Positions 15,678 to 26,057 of a stretch of 46,353 nt of DNA are shown here, piece by piece (positions within the stretch are counted from its first letter, which is position 1; every line of letters starts with the position of its first letter). Made by a program: the position numbers and the translations under genes. The notes beneath the pieces were generated by a model, which worked only from the letters and a program-made list of their open reading frames with translations, searched no databases and was not told where the DNA came from. Origin of the DNA: Clostridia bacterium (lineage in GTDB: Bacteria; Bacillota; Clostridia; Christensenellales; UBA1242); the NCBI GenBank assembly GCA_017444895.1, contig JAFSVR010000025.1, positions 1-46,353 of the forward strand. The letters run 5' to 3'.

Positions 15678-18600
15678 ATGAAACACAAATCTCAAACACT
15701 AAAACAAAAAATTCTTTCAGTTATTTTAACTCTTGCCGTGGCTTTTGGCGCTTTTTTCAGTTTTTCATATGCCCTGGCAATGAACAAAACTTACGCTTTA
15801 TGGAACGCAACAACAAATTCAAGCGTTTTATCTCTATATGAGAAAGAAGCCCTTAATTTCCAAGGCACAAGTTCTTCTTGGATTCAATCAACAAACTCAA
15901 CAACGCCAAATGATTCGTTTGGGTTTAGTTCTCAGAACATTGTTTTAACAGATCCAACCATTCAATCATTAACAGGCGTAACAACAAGCAGTTCAGGCAA
16001 TCTTCTTGCTGATGAAACCGAAGAAATGAGCGTTCTTGCAATAATTGCACAGAATGCTTTAACAAAAGAAACAATAAGTGAAACATTAACTGATATCTAC
16101 TTCTATTATAGTTTGCCATCTGCAATTTCACTTAATAGCAATAGGTATTATGCTCTTTCTTATTATGTTCTGACTTCCGCAACAGGAACTGTTGATGCAA
16201 GCGTAAGACTTGGGGGATCTCTTGATTTCAACTCAACCCCACTCAACACCAACAACACATGGGAGTTGCACTATATCTTTTTTGCAACAGCAACAACCGG
16301 TTCCCCATCAATGAACATTTCCCTTCAACTTGGCAACAAAACAACAATTGATCCAAACAATTATGCCGATATGGAAAATAAGATTAATGGTTATATCCTT
16401 TTTGATAACCTTTCAGTTTATGAACTTTCTGAATATGAATTTTGCGCTCATAAAATTGGCGATACAACCGTTAACTCTAACTATGAGATATATGATGATC
16501 GTGAGATGATTGCCCTTCCAAATTCAAACGCAACAAACTTCAACGAAATGAATGTTTATGAGCATTTTGAAGAAGAAAAAGGTGTTGACGGCGGAACATT
16601 TGATAAAACTTCTGCTGAATATCTCAGCGCTTATTGGTATTACTACACCGCCGAAAACCTTAAAACCGCCATCGCTAAAAACTACCTTAACGCATATAAC
16701 GCAACCGATGACGGATCTGGCGACAAGACTTATTTTGATTATAGCATTGAAACCGAAAACACCATCACCGCTCTTGGTGGTGGCAACAACTTCACAGAAA
16801 ACAACAAGGTTTTGAAGGTTGTTAACAACAGTGCCATCTATAACCTTGGGTTTATCAGCAAAAACACTTTCACCATTGAACAACACAAACTCTATCGTGT
16901 TTCTGTTTGGGTAAGATCAACAAACCGCAATGCAAATGCAACGTTGATTGTTTTGGGCAAAATCCCAACAGGAAATGATGAAGACGGAACAACCTATTCA
17001 AGAACATATAACAACTCAGCATTCAGTGAGGGCATTTCTTCATATGATAATTGGGTTGAACTTGCAATCTATGTTCGAGGCAACGCTTTCAGAAATCTCA
17101 ACGCTCAAATTGGCTTGCTTGCTGGCCCATCTTCAACAATATATTATGATAACATTAAAGTTCAAGAGGTTGTTTCTAGCGACTATAATAGTTCTGCCTA
17201 TAACCTCGATCTTTCTCCATCAGCAACGCTTCAATCAACGTCAATATCCAATGGATTCTTCAACTATGTAACTATTTCTAAAACAAGTGAAGACACTTAT
17301 CCCCTTGTTCCACAAAGTTGGAAAATTTCAAACACTAATTATGATGAAACAAAAGTTAAATCCGGCGTCGTTGCAACCTCAGCAACCGGCTACACAGATG
17401 CAGTAAAAACATTGCTCGGAAATGTAAACAACCCTATTCCATCTGGGCAAAAGGTTAACGTTCTTGCAATTCATATTCCAAGCAATGCAAAAGTTGATGC
17501 GCTTGAAGATGGCAGTTTCTATTATGAAACTGAAAACTCATTTAGCGTTCCAACATCTGGAGTTGTTAAGGTTTCATTTGATGTGTTCACGGCAAAAACC
17601 GAATCAACACCAGCAAATTTTGTTGGGGACTTAGTTGCAAGCCTAACCACTGGCAACAAGGTTGTTTCTGATTTTATAAGAACATACACAATTCAAGGAA
17701 CTGGAAATTGGCAAACATACACCTTCTATGTTCGTCTTGGAGAAACAAGCCGTTCATTCAAACTTCGTCTTGGCGTTGAAAATGCGCAAGGAACAGTTTT
17801 CTTCAGAAACGTTAAGTACACTTCTGTTAACTCAACGACACAAGCCGGCAAAACAATAACCGCAAACGAACAATTTGAAAAACTTATTGAAGAGAAAAAC
17901 TCTTTTGCCCTTCAAGATGCTAACAATATTCGTCTGGTTGATTATGTTACCGATGCCGGATTCTACCATACAACCAATGCCCTAACTTCTGGCGCATACA
18001 CCAGCAATAACTACACAATAACTGAGGTTAAAGAAGAAAACGCAGTTGTTACGGGTTCTGTTTATATTGCCCCAACAGACACAACCATAACCCTTAAAAA
18101 CGCTGAAGATCAAGACGTTGTTATAGACGCCGCAACCCTAGCAAGGCCTAACGCAAGAACCGGGTATGCACTTGTTATCTTTAATGCTGGTGAATATTAT
18201 TCAACAGCAAAATCTAGTTCAAGTTATGCCCTTCTTGCAAACACATATTATCGTGTTTCTGTTTGGGTTAAAACCGACGCCTCAGCAGCCGGAAAGCTCA
18301 ATATCAAACTTAATGGACTAGACACCGAATTCACCGCCGTTGACACCTCTTCTGAAACCGAAAACAACGGATATGTTGAATACTTTGCACTTGTTAAAAC
18401 TGGAACTTCTAACCTAACCGGTGTTAACCTTGAATTCACTCTTGGAACAACTGATGCAAGAACTTCTGGCTATGCAATTGTGAGTGATATCAATTTTGAA
18501 GTTGTTGAAGAAAGCGCTTATACAACAGAGGTTGAAGCCGTTAAATCTTCAAACAACACCAAGGCCGCAGTTAAGGACTACACCCCAGCTGAAAGCACTA

Positions 18601-18848
18601 GCGAAAGCACAACAGCAGACTCAGATGAAGAAAATAACGAGAACAAAAACGCTGAACAAAATCAAACATTGATGATCTTCTTCCTAGTGTTCTCTTCACT
18701 TCTCCTTGTTGGAGCAACAGTGTTTGCAATTGTTGCAGTTGCTGTTAAGAAAATGCCAAAGAACAAAACCGTTGTTGGAACGAACAATGCTCAAGTTGCA
18801 CCAAGAACAACCACGTCAAAAAAAGATAAAAAAGATGGATTTGTTTAA
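15678..18848 (+). CDS. Large cell-surface protein with repeated CBM-like beta-sandwich modules
   Basis: The 1056-residue protein has a signal peptide (about 1-34, hydrophobic core ILSVILTLAVAFGAFF) and a C-terminal membrane segment (about 998-1024) with a basic cytoplasmic tail; there is no LPxTG motif. Between them I see about four related modules (about 85-248, 370-498, 525-717 and 745-943). They share a YRVSVWV-type strand, a W/Y-containing strand near the middle and an ending such as ILFDNLSV or IYYDNIKV. This is the look of carbohydrate-binding jelly-roll modules. Composition is rich in Thr, Ser and Asn. A Ser/Glu/Asn linker (about 965-995) precedes the anchor. The start has AAAAGGA upstream. 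Its ligand is unknown. Confidence 0.8.
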   Translation: MKHKSQTLKQKILSVILTLAVAFGAFFSFSYALAMNKTYALWNATTNSSVLSLYEKEALNFQGTSSSWIQSTNSTTPNDSFGFSSQNIVLTDPTIQSLTGVTTSSSGNLLADETEEMSVLAIIAQNALTKETISETLTDIYFYYSLPSAISLNSNRYYALSYYVLTSATGTVDASVRLGGSLDFNSTPLNTNNTWELHYIFFATATTGSPSMNISLQLGNKTTIDPNNYADMENKINGYILFDNLSVYELSEYEFCAHKIGDTTVNSNYEIYDDREMIALPNSNATNFNEMNVYEHFEEEKGVDGGTFDKTSAEYLSAYWYYYTAENLKTAIAKNYLNAYNATDDGSGDKTYFDYSIETENTITALGGGNNFTENNKVLKVVNNSAIYNLGFISKNTFTIEQHKLYRVSVWVRSTNRNANATLIVLGKIPTGNDEDGTTYSRTYNNSAFSEGISSYDNWVELAIYVRGNAFRNLNAQIGLLAGPSSTIYYDNIKVQEVVSSDYNSSAYNLDLSPSATLQSTSISNGFFNYVTISKTSEDTYPLVPQSWKISNTNYDETKVKSGVVATSATGYTDAVKTLLGNVNNPIPSGQKVNVLAIHIPSNAKVDALEDGSFYYETENSFSVPTSGVVKVSFDVFTAKTESTPANFVGDLVASLTTGNKVVSDFIRTYTIQGTGNWQTYTFYVRLGETSRSFKLRLGVENAQGTVFFRNVKYTSVNSTTQAGKTITANEQFEKLIEEKNSFALQDANNIRLVDYVTDAGFYHTTNALTSGAYTSNNYTITEVKEENAVVTGSVYIAPTDTTITLKNAEDQDVVIDAATLARPNARTGYALVIFNAGEYYSTAKSSSSYALLANTYYRVSVWVKTDASAAGKLNIKLNGLDTEFTAVDTSSETENNGYVEYFALVKTGTSNLTGVNLEFTLGTTDARTSGYAIVSDINFEVVEESAYTTEVEAVKSSNNTKAAVKDYTPAESTSESTTADSDEENNENKNAEQNQTLMIFFLVFSSLLLVGATVFAIVAVAVKKMPKNKTVVGTNNAQVAPRTTTSKKDKKDGFV

Positions 18849-18864
18849 TAAATAGCAATAAAAA

Positions 18865-18892
18865 ACCACACCATTTTGGTGTGGTATTTTTT
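18865..18892. terminator. Bidirectional terminator after the large surface protein gene
   Basis: A perfect 9-bp stem ACCACACCA / TGGTGTGGT with a TTT loop (18865-18885) is flanked by an A run and a T run. It lies between two convergent genes. Confidence 0.88.
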
Positions 18893-18896
18893 TGTT

Positions 18897-19376
18897 TTAT
18901 TTAGATCGCTCTTCTTGCTCAGCATTTTCAAAATATTGCTGAACCCCCATTGCATAAACAACTTCTTGTTGATCATTAACTGTTATAACAAAATTTTTGC
19001 CCAAATAGTTCTTATAATTGATGATATTGTCATCATTATCACTCATTCCAAGTGCTTTGTTTTTCTTCATTCTGTGCAAAATTAAGTTTTCTTTTTCCTC
19101 ATTATCTGCTGCAATAAATAGAATTGCTTTTTTATATAGTTCTTCAATTTCAGAATTCTTTCCAACAAAGTTTACATTGTATATAGTCCTATCATGATCC
19201 CCAATTTCTTTGCCATCTACAACTCTAAAATTAACATAAAAGCACGTTCTATCGCCTTCCAAACCAACAGCATTAAAATTTATAAGCTTCGCAAGAATTT
19301 CGCCTTCAAGTTGATATTGTTTGAATTTTTCAACCAATTCTTGTTCTTCTTTTAAGATTGTTGCATAATCATCCAT
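18897..19376 (-). CDS. Small soluble protein of unknown function
   Basis: The 159-residue protein is acidic with no membrane segment or signal peptide. An N-terminal helix rich in Glu and Lys (about 1-25) is followed by a mixed region (FYVNFRVVDGKEIGDHDRTI) and a probable C-terminal strand-rich part. I recognise no family. It has its own promoter (19397-19425) and a TAGGAG site, and shares a terminator with the large surface protein gene that converges on it. Confidence 0.65.
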   Translation of the reverse strand: MDDYATILKEEQELVEKFKQYQLEGEILAKLINFNAVGLEGDRTCFYVNFRVVDGKEIGDHDRTIYNVNFVGKNSEIEELYKKAILFIAADNEEKENLILHRMKKNKALGMSDNDDNIINYKNYLGKNFVITVNDQQEVVYAMGVQQYFENAEQEERSK

Positions 19377-19396
19377 ATTTTTTCTCCTATATAGTC

Positions 19397-19425
19397 ATTA
19401 TATATCCCAACAACCTTTTTAGCAA
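19397..19425 (-). promoter_or_regulatory. Promoter of the 159-residue protein gene
   Basis: On the minus strand TTGCTA (19420-19425), 17-base spacer, TATAAT (19397-19402). Confidence 0.65.
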
Positions 19426-19440
19426 GTTTTAATTTACAAA

Positions 19441-22257
19441 TTACGACAAATTTAGCAATGGTTTCAAAAACTCTCCAGTGACGCTATGCGGATTATTAGC
19501 AATTTCCTCAGGCGTTCCTGTTGCAACAATCTTTCCTCCCTTATCTCCGCCATCTGGGCCAAGGTCAATAATATAATCTGCAACTTTAATCATATCAAGG
19601 TTATGTTCAATAACCAAAACACTATTCCCGCCTGCAACAATGCGCTTTAAGATGTCAATAAGTTTATCAACATCATAAGTATGAAGCCCTGTTGTTGGCT
19701 CATCCAAGATATACATTGTTCTGCCAGTTGCTCTTTTGCTGAGTTCGGTTGCAAGTTTAACCCTTTGCGCCTCTCCCCCAGAAAGAGTTGTTGCTGGTTG
19801 GCCAAGTTTTATATACCCAAGCCCAACATCATATAATGTTTGAATTTTGTTCAAAATATTTGGAATGTTTTCAAAATATGTTAACGCCTCTTCAACTGTC
19901 ATTTCCAAAACATCACTAATATTTTTGCCTTTATATTCAACTTCCAAAGTTTCACGGTTATATCTCTTTCCGTGGCATTCATCACAGGTTACATAAACAT
20001 CTGGCAAGAAATGCATTTCAATCTTTGAAACACCATCTCCACCACACGTTTCACACCTTCCACCCTTAACATTAAAGCTGAATCTTCCGCTTGTGTATCC
20101 CTTTGCTTTGGCATCTGGAGTTTTTGCAAAAAGCTCTCTAATTGCCGTAAAAACGCCTGTGTATGTTGCAGGATTGCTTCTTGGAGTTCTCCCAATTGGC
20201 GATTGGTCAATAACAACAACCTTGTCCAGGTTTTCTGCACCTAAAATCTCTTTGTAATCGCCCTCTGCAATCTTTGCATGATTAAGCCTATTAGCAAGCG
20301 CTGGATACAAGATGTCATTAACAAGGCTCGATTTTCCAGAGCCTGAAACACCCGTTACAGCCGTAAATACACCTAGCGGTATTTTAACGTCAACATTTTT
20401 AAGGTTGTGTTGTTTCGCACCCAAAATCTCAACAAACTTGCCCGTTAAGGCCCTTCTTGATTTTGGAACGGCAATCTTGCGCTTACCACTTAAATATTGC
20501 CCTGTAAGAGATTTTTCGCAATTAATTACATCTTTAAGCGTTCCAGCGCAAACAATTTGCCCGCCGTGTTGTCCAGCCTTTGGCCCAACGTCAACAATAA
20601 AATCGGCCTTTCGTATAGTGTCTTCATCATGTTCAACAACAATAACCGTGTTGCCTAAATCACGAAGATTTGTTAGGGTTTTTATAAGTTTTTGTGTGTC
20701 TCTTGGATGAAGCCCAATGCTAGGCTCATCAAGGATATATGCAACTCCAACAAGACCACTTCCAATCTGGGTTGCGAGCCTAATTCTTTGTGCCTCTCCC
20801 CCAGAAAGAGTGCTGGCTGTTCTTGAAAGTGTCAAGTAATCCAGACCCACATCAATTAGGAATTTGCATCTTGCCTTAATTTCTTTCAAAATATCATGAG
20901 CAATCTTTTCTTCACGGCTAGTAAGATTTAAGTTCTCTGCCCATTTAAGCACTTCCTTAACACTCTTTGCACAAACCTCATTTATATTAAGCCCATTAAT
21001 TTTCACACTAAGGGCCTGTTTGTTAAGCCTCTCCCCATGGCAAACCTTGCAAGGGACAAGTCTCATATATTTTTCAAGTTCAGTTTTAACATAATCACTA
21101 TCTGTTTGTTGATAACGTCTATAAAGGTTGTTGATCATCCCTTCAAAACTGCCCTTATATTCACCCTTAAAACTGCCCATTTCAAACGAAATGTCCATTT
21201 GCTCGCCATTGTTGCCATAGAGAATTATATTCCAAATATCTTCTGGAAGTTCACAAATTGGAGTGTCTAGGCTGAACTTATATTTTTTTGAAAGTGCGGC
21301 AAAATACTTGTAATAATAATCCCCATTAAAGTAGTTGATGTTGGCAAACCCGCTTTCGTTGATACTCTTTGTTTTATCTTTGAAAACAAGATCTTCATCT
21401 ATAACCATCTTATAGCCAATTCCGCTACACTCTGGGCATGCTCCAAGCGGAGTATTAAACGAAAACAATCTTGGGCTAATCTCCGTGAAACTGAACCCAC
21501 ATTCTGGACAACTATGTTTCCCACTATATAATTCTTCATGATCTTCATAATCAATAACAACTAGTTCATCAGCAACCCTAAAAGAAGTTTCAATAGATTC
21601 TGTTAGCCTGCTCTCAATTCCAGGTTTAACAACCAATCTATCAATAACAACTGAAATGGTGTGCTTCTTTTGCTTATCCAATTTTATGTCTTCATCAAGA
21701 GTGTGAACTTCGCCATCAACCTTAACCCTAACATATCCGTCTTTCTTAAAGCCATCAAACATTTTTGCAAACTCGCCCTTGCGATTACGAATCACCGGAG
21801 CCACAACCAAAAACCTTGTTCCCTCAGGCTTTGCAAGAACCTTTTGAACAATACTATCCACACTTGAAGATTTTATCTGAGTGCCACAATTAACGCAATA
21901 CGGCGTTCCAATATGCGCATAAAGAAGCCTAAAATAATCATAAATTTCAGTTACTGTTCCAACGGTTGAACGAGGGTTTGCAGACGTGGTTTTCTGGTCA
22001 ATTGCAATTGCCGGACTAAGCCCCTCAATCTTTTCCACATTTGGCTTTTGCATTTGCCCTAAAAATTGTCTTGCATAAGAAGAGAGGCTTTCCATATATC
22101 TTCTTTGACCCTCAGCAAAAATTGTGTCAAAAGCAAGGCTCGATTTTCCCGAACCTGAAAGCCCCGTGAAAACAACCAACTTATCCCTTGGAATAGTTAG
22201 ATTTACGTTTTTAAGGTTGTTCTCTTTTGCCCCAATAATTTCAATAACGTCTTTCAT
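19441..22257 (-). CDS. uvrA: Excinuclease ABC subunit UvrA
   Basis: The 938-residue protein is UvrA, the damage-recognition ATPase of nucleotide excision repair. It has two ABC ATPase modules with Walker A motifs ([33 protein letters not shown]) and two LSGGEAQR signatures. The expected zinc modules are present (CPECGF with CPECSG; CETCGG with CDECHG). The start was placed at 22257 ([16 protein letters not shown]) because GGAGA lies seven bases upstream and this matches the family N-terminus; an in-frame extension of 32 codons has no support. It follows uvrB by 109 bases and is probably co-expressed. Confidence 0.98.
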   Translation of the reverse strand: MKDVIEIIGAKENNLKNVNLTIPRDKLVVFTGLSGSGKSSLAFDTIFAEGQRRYMESLSSYARQFLGQMQKPNVEKIEGLSPAIAIDQKTTSANPRSTVGTVTEIYDYFRLLYAHIGTPYCVNCGTQIKSSSVDSIVQKVLAKPEGTRFLVVAPVIRNRKGEFAKMFDGFKKDGYVRVKVDGEVHTLDEDIKLDKQKKHTISVVIDRLVVKPGIESRLTESIETSFRVADELVVIDYEDHEELYSGKHSCPECGFSFTEISPRLFSFNTPLGACPECSGIGYKMVIDEDLVFKDKTKSINESGFANINYFNGDYYYKYFAALSKKYKFSLDTPICELPEDIWNIILYGNNGEQMDISFEMGSFKGEYKGSFEGMINNLYRRYQQTDSDYVKTELEKYMRLVPCKVCHGERLNKQALSVKINGLNINEVCAKSVKEVLKWAENLNLTSREEKIAHDILKEIKARCKFLIDVGLDYLTLSRTASTLSGGEAQRIRLATQIGSGLVGVAYILDEPSIGLHPRDTQKLIKTLTNLRDLGNTVIVVEHDEDTIRKADFIVDVGPKAGQHGGQIVCAGTLKDVINCEKSLTGQYLSGKRKIAVPKSRRALTGKFVEILGAKQHNLKNVDVKIPLGVFTAVTGVSGSGKSSLVNDILYPALANRLNHAKIAEGDYKEILGAENLDKVVVIDQSPIGRTPRSNPATYTGVFTAIRELFAKTPDAKAKGYTSGRFSFNVKGGRCETCGGDGVSKIEMHFLPDVYVTCDECHGKRYNRETLEVEYKGKNISDVLEMTVEEALTYFENIPNILNKIQTLYDVGLGYIKLGQPATTLSGGEAQRVKLATELSKRATGRTMYILDEPTTGLHTYDVDKLIDILKRIVAGGNSVLVIEHNLDMIKVADYIIDLGPDGGDKGGKIVATGTPEEIANNPHSVTGEFLKPLLNLS

Positions 22258-22366
22258 TTTTAATCTCCATTTGGTATATTGTCTGGCATAATACCCGAAT
22301 TTTTCTATCCGTACAGCCCACAAGCGTTTTGCAAAAACCTGCAATTTTAACAACTGTTTTGCAAAA

Positions 22367-24340
22367 TTACTTACTATTTTTTAATTTTGCCCCCAATTTT
22401 GCAATTTCGTCTCGCAATGCAATAGCTTCTTCAAAGTCTAACCTACTAGATGCAATCTTCATCATAGCCGTAAGTTCTTCAATGCGCTTAGGGATGTTTT
22501 CTTGTTTAATTTTTTGCCCCTTGTCTTCAACCTTGCTTGAAATCTGCAATGTATTCTTAATTTCTTTTATTATCGTTTTTGGTGTTATATTATGCTCTCT
22601 ATTATATTGCATTTGAATAGATCTTCTTCGGTTTGTTTCACTGATTGCTCTATTCATAGAATCAGTCATAGTATCAGCATACATAACAACCCTACCTTCA
22701 CTATTTCTTGCAGCTCGCCCAATTGTTTGAATCAAACTGCCTTCGCTTCTTAAGAACCCTTCTTTGTCTGCATCAAGGATGGCAACAAGTTTAACCTCTG
22801 GCAAGTCAAGCCCTTCTCTAAGCAAATTAATTCCAACAACAACATCAACCTCTCCACTTCTTAGGCTGTTGATAATTTCAATCCTCTCCATAGTTTTAAT
22901 TTCGCTATGAAGATAAGTTGATTTTATCCCGTTTTTTGTTAGATATTCACCCAAACTTTCCGCCATCTTTTTTGTTAACGTTGTAACCAACGCCCGTCCG
23001 CCAGATTTGATCGTCTTATTAAGCTCACTGATAAGATCATCAATCTGCCCCTTTGTTGGCCTAACTTCAACTTCAGGATCCAAAAGCCCCGTTGGACGGA
23101 TAATCTGCTCTGCAATGTTATCTTGCCTTTCCATTTCATATGGCCCAGGAGTTGCAGAAACACATATCATTTGGTTAATCTTTCTTTCAAACTCATTAAA
23201 CTTTAATGGCCTATTATCATAAGCTGACTTCATCCTAAAGCCATACCCAACAAGACTGTCTTTCCTTGCCCTATCACCATTATACATTGCTCGAACCTGT
23301 GGAATTGTCATATGACTTTCATCAACCAATAGCAACCAATCATCAGGGAAATAATCTAGAAGAGTGTATGGCTCCTCACCCGGTTTCCTGCCATCAAAAT
23401 ATCTTGAATAGTTCTCAATGCCGTTGCAATATCCAATTTCACGGAGCATCTCAATGTCGTAACTAACACGCTGTTTTAGTCTCTGCGCCTCAATCAGTTT
23501 GCCTTGCGACTCAAAATCTGCAACCTCTTTAACCATGTCTTCTTCAATATTCTTAAGGCAATTTTCGAGTTTCTCGCTTCCAACAACATAGTGGCTAGCA
23601 GGATAAATCGCAACATGGCTGAGAGTGCTGACAGTCTTGCCACTAACCGCCTCTACCTCGCAAATGCGATCGATTTCATCCCCAAAAAATTCTATTCTTA
23701 TTGAATGCTCGCTTTGGCTTGCAGGAAAAACATCCAAAACATCACCATTAACCCTGAACGTTCCCCTCACAAACTCAACATCATTTCTTCTATATTGGTT
23801 ATCCACAAGCCGAGAAACAACTTCTTCCCTTGAAATTTTCATATTAGGCCGAAGAGAGATTGCCATTTTTTCATATTCACTTGGCTCTCCAAGCCCATAT
23901 ATGCAAGAGACAGACGCAACAATGATAACGTCTTTTCTTTCAAACAATGAACAAGTTGCTGAATGCCTAAGTTTATCTATTTCATCATTAACCTGCGTTT
24001 CTTTTTCAATGTAGGTGTCACTACTTGCAATATACGCCTCTGGCTGATAAAAATCATAATAACTGACAAAATAATTAACACTATTGTTTGGAAAATATTC
24101 CCTAAACTCATTGCAAAGCTGGGCAGCCAAAGTTTTATTATGTGCCAAAACAAGCGTTGGCCTACCCACTTCTTTTATAATATTGGCCATTGTGAAGGTT
24201 TTCCCGCTTCCCGTAACGCCAAGCAAAACTTGAGTGCGCAACCCATCTCGCACTCCTTGAACCAAACTTTTAATGGCCTGGGGCTGATCCCCCGTTGGCT
24301 TGTGTTTGGAAATAAGCTCAAAAACTTCTTCTTTTGCCAT
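22367..24340 (-). CDS. uvrB: Excinuclease ABC subunit UvrB
   Basis: The 657-residue protein is UvrB, the helicase-like subunit that verifies damage and loads UvrC. Visible features are Walker [15 protein letters not shown], the beta-hairpin region [21 protein letters not shown] (shown in part), the [10 protein letters not shown] box, helicase motifs such as [15 protein letters not shown] and QTIGRAARN, and a C-terminal UVR domain ([16 protein letters not shown]). The start was set at the ATG at 24340; no Shine-Dalgarno sequence precedes it, and the -10 box ends only ten bases upstream. Confidence 0.97.
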   Translation of the reverse strand: MAKEEVFELISKHKPTGDQPQAIKSLVQGVRDGLRTQVLLGVTGSGKTFTMANIIKEVGRPTLVLAHNKTLAAQLCNEFREYFPNNSVNYFVSYYDFYQPEAYIASSDTYIEKETQVNDEIDKLRHSATCSLFERKDVIIVASVSCIYGLGEPSEYEKMAISLRPNMKISREEVVSRLVDNQYRRNDVEFVRGTFRVNGDVLDVFPASQSEHSIRIEFFGDEIDRICEVEAVSGKTVSTLSHVAIYPASHYVVGSEKLENCLKNIEEDMVKEVADFESQGKLIEAQRLKQRVSYDIEMLREIGYCNGIENYSRYFDGRKPGEEPYTLLDYFPDDWLLLVDESHMTIPQVRAMYNGDRARKDSLVGYGFRMKSAYDNRPLKFNEFERKINQMICVSATPGPYEMERQDNIAEQIIRPTGLLDPEVEVRPTKGQIDDLISELNKTIKSGGRALVTTLTKKMAESLGEYLTKNGIKSTYLHSEIKTMERIEIINSLRSGEVDVVVGINLLREGLDLPEVKLVAILDADKEGFLRSEGSLIQTIGRAARNSEGRVVMYADTMTDSMNRAISETNRRRSIQMQYNREHNITPKTIIKEIKNTLQISSKVEDKGQKIKQENIPKRIEELTAMMKIASSRLDFEEAIALRDEIAKLGAKLKNSK

Positions 24341-24350
24341 ACTATTGTTT

Positions 24351-24379
24351 ATTATAAACATTTCAAGATGTTTTATCAA
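24351..24379 (-). promoter_or_regulatory. uvrB promoter with palindromic spacer (possible operator)
   Basis: On the minus strand TTGATA (24374-24379), 17-base spacer, TATAAT (24351-24356). The spacer is itself an inverted repeat, AAACAT-N6-ATGTTT (24356-24373 on the plus strand). This is a natural place for a repressor such as an SOS regulator, although it is not the standard CGAAC-N4-GTTCG LexA box. Transcription should begin only about three bases before the ATG, giving a nearly leaderless mRNA. Confidence 0.6.
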
Positions 24380-24448
24380 TAGTTTAATGTAATTTATGGT
24401 ACACTTCTCACCTTAGCAACAATATTTTAACAAACCTTAACACAGCGC

Positions 24449-24477
24449 TTGACAACCGCATCGCATTGTGGTAAATT
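24449..24477 (+). promoter_or_regulatory. Promoter of the glyS T-box transcript
   Basis: TTGACA (24449-24454), 17-base spacer and TAAATT (24472-24477). Transcription should start near 24484. Confidence 0.75.
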
Positions 24478-24483
24478 ATTGAT

Positions 24484-24637
24484 AGTTTAATAGTTGTGTA
24501 GATTTTGGGTGGCGCCAAAGGAACAACAAAACCTTAAAAGAGGCCAAACACTGTTTGGCAATAAGGGTGGAACCGCGGTTAAATAATCGTCCCTGTGCAA
24601 CATGCATGGGGATTTTTTATTTTAAGGAGGATAAAAG
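24484..24637 (+). promoter_or_regulatory. Glycyl T-box riboswitch with very short Stem I
   Basis: The leader of glyS contains the T-box sequence AGGGTGGAACCGCGG (24564-24578). Its TGGA would pair with the UCCA end of uncharged tRNA-Gly. The antiterminator can close with AGGG (24564-24567) and CCCT (24591-24594). Upstream is a Stem III-like hairpin (GCCAAAC / GTTTGGC, 24543-24559). The only Stem I candidate is about 35 bases long: GTTGT (24493-24497) pairs with ACAAC (24523-24527), an inner TTTGG / CCAAA helix follows, and the GTGGCG loop contains a GGC glycine codon (24511-24513). When tRNA is charged, the terminator at 24590-24618 should form and block glyS. Confidence 0.88.
24590..24618 (+). 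terminator. T-box-controlled terminator upstream of glyS
   Basis: A 10-bp stem TCCCTGTGCA / TGCATGGGGA (two G-U pairs) with an ACA loop (24590-24612) is followed by TTTTTTATTTT. Its 5' strand is shared with the antiterminator. Confidence 0.85.
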
Positions 24638-26011
24638 ATGGAAAATAAAGCAACAATGGAAAAAATCGTTAACCTTTGCAAAGGGCGTGGATTCGTTTAT
24701 CCAGGAAGCGACATCTATGGCGGGTTTGCAAACACATGGGATTATGGTCCACTTGGAGTTGAACTTGAAAACAACGTTAAAAAAGTTTGGTGGAAAAGAT
24801 TTGTTCAAGAAGGCGAGAATGCTTATGGCGTTGATGCTGGAATCTTGATGAATCCACTTGTTTGGACGGCATCTGGCCACACAACAAGTTTCTCAGATCC
24901 AAAAATGGATTGCAAAAACTGCAAAAACCGTTTCAGAGCAGATAACATTATTGAGGAGCACTCAAAAGGCAAAGTTGCAGCAGAGGCAATGACTAACGAG
25001 CAAATGGAAAAATATATTGAAGACAACAACATCCACTGCCCTGTTTGCGGAAAGAAAGATTGGACACCAATTCGCCAATTCAAGCTCATGTTTGAAACAA
25101 GCCGAGGCACGGTTGAGGGCGACAAAGACGTTGTATATCTTCGCCCAGAAACCGCACAAGGCGAATATGTTAATTTCGTTAATGTTGCAAGAACAACTCG
25201 CGCAAAATTGCCATTTTCAATTGCTCAAATTGGAAAGGCCTTCAGAAATGAAATAACCCCTGGCAATTTCTTGTTCAGAACCATTGAGTTTGAACAAATG
25301 GAGCATCAAACATTTTGCAAAGCCGAGGATGCACAAAGAATATATAACGAAAGAAAAGAACAAGCATTGAAGTTTGCAAAAGACGTTGGATTGCCAGAAA
25401 ATAAACTCAGATTCCACGACCACGACAAGCTTGCACACTACGCAAAAAGCGCCTGCGACATTCAATACCTATTTCCAATTGGCTGGGAAGAACTCAACGG
25501 CATCCATCATCGCGGAACATGGGATCTTTCTCAACATGAAAAAACCAGCGGAAAGAGCATGCAATACACTGATCCAATAACTAACGAAAAACTAACACCA
25601 ACCGTAATTGAATATTCAATCGGTGTTGGAAGATTAACCCTCGCTCTTCTATGCGAAGCATATGACGAAGAGGTTCTAGAAAACAACGAAACAAGAGTTG
25701 TCATGCATTTCAACCCTGCTCTTGCACCATATAAAGTGGCCGTTCTTCCACTTCAAAAGAATTTAAGCGATAAGGCAAAAGAAGTTCTAAGTAAACTCAA
25801 CAAACACTTTATGTGCACATATGACGAAGCTGGTTCAATTGGCAAGCGCTATCGCCGTCAAGATGAAATTGGAACGCCTTTCTGCGTGACAATAGACTTT
25901 GACACCCTTGAAAACAATACAGTAACAATTCGCGACAGAGATTCAATGAAACAAATCACCCTTAAAATTGATGAAGTTGCAAAATACATTGAAGATAAAA
26001 TTGCATTCTAA
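24638..26011 (+). CDS. glyS: Glycine--tRNA ligase, dimeric class II type
   Basis: The 457-residue enzyme charges tRNA-Gly. It is the single-chain alpha2 type, not the GlyQ/GlyS tetramer. Class II motifs are visible: motif 2 FRNEITPGNFLFRTIEFEQME and motif 3 GVGRLTLALL. Two Cys pairs (DCKNCKNRF and CPVCGKKDW) form a probable zinc site in the insertion. A C-terminal anticodon-binding domain follows (about 365-455). The ATG has AAGGAGG seven to eight bases upstream, after the T-box terminator. Expression should respond to uncharged tRNA-Gly through the T-box. Confidence 0.97.
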   Translation: MENKATMEKIVNLCKGRGFVYPGSDIYGGFANTWDYGPLGVELENNVKKVWWKRFVQEGENAYGVDAGILMNPLVWTASGHTTSFSDPKMDCKNCKNRFRADNIIEEHSKGKVAAEAMTNEQMEKYIEDNNIHCPVCGKKDWTPIRQFKLMFETSRGTVEGDKDVVYLRPETAQGEYVNFVNVARTTRAKLPFSIAQIGKAFRNEITPGNFLFRTIEFEQMEHQTFCKAEDAQRIYNERKEQALKFAKDVGLPENKLRFHDHDKLAHYAKSACDIQYLFPIGWEELNGIHHRGTWDLSQHEKTSGKSMQYTDPITNEKLTPTVIEYSIGVGRLTLALLCEAYDEEVLENNETRVVMHFNPALAPYKVAVLPLQKNLSDKAKEVLSKLNKHFMCTYDEAGSIGKRYRRQDEIGTPFCVTIDFDTLENNTVTIRDRDSMKQITLKIDEVAKYIEDKIAF

Positions 26012-26026
26012 AAAACACAACAAAAA

Positions 26027-26057
26027 AACACCCCCATTAAGTTGGAGGTGTTTTTTT
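26027..26057. terminator. Terminator between glyS and the convergent membrane protein gene
   Basis: Stem AACACCCCCA / TGGAGGTGTT with one mismatch and a six-base loop, flanked by an A run and a T run; it overlaps the stop codon of the convergent gene by two bases. Confidence 0.75.

Noticed and set aside
16524..16886. Minus-strand open frame of 120 codons inside the large surface protein gene
   Set aside because: It overlaps a long plus-strand gene with clear signal peptide and anchor, so it is a shadow frame.
22258..22353. N-terminal extension of UvrA
   Set aside because: The extra 32 codons precede the normal UvrA start, have no ribosome site of their own, and would disrupt a good GGAGA site before 22257.
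24340..24379. Standard Gram-positive LexA box at uvrB
   Set aside because: The palindrome is AAACAT-N6-ATGTTT and lacks the CGAAC-N4-GTTCG core.
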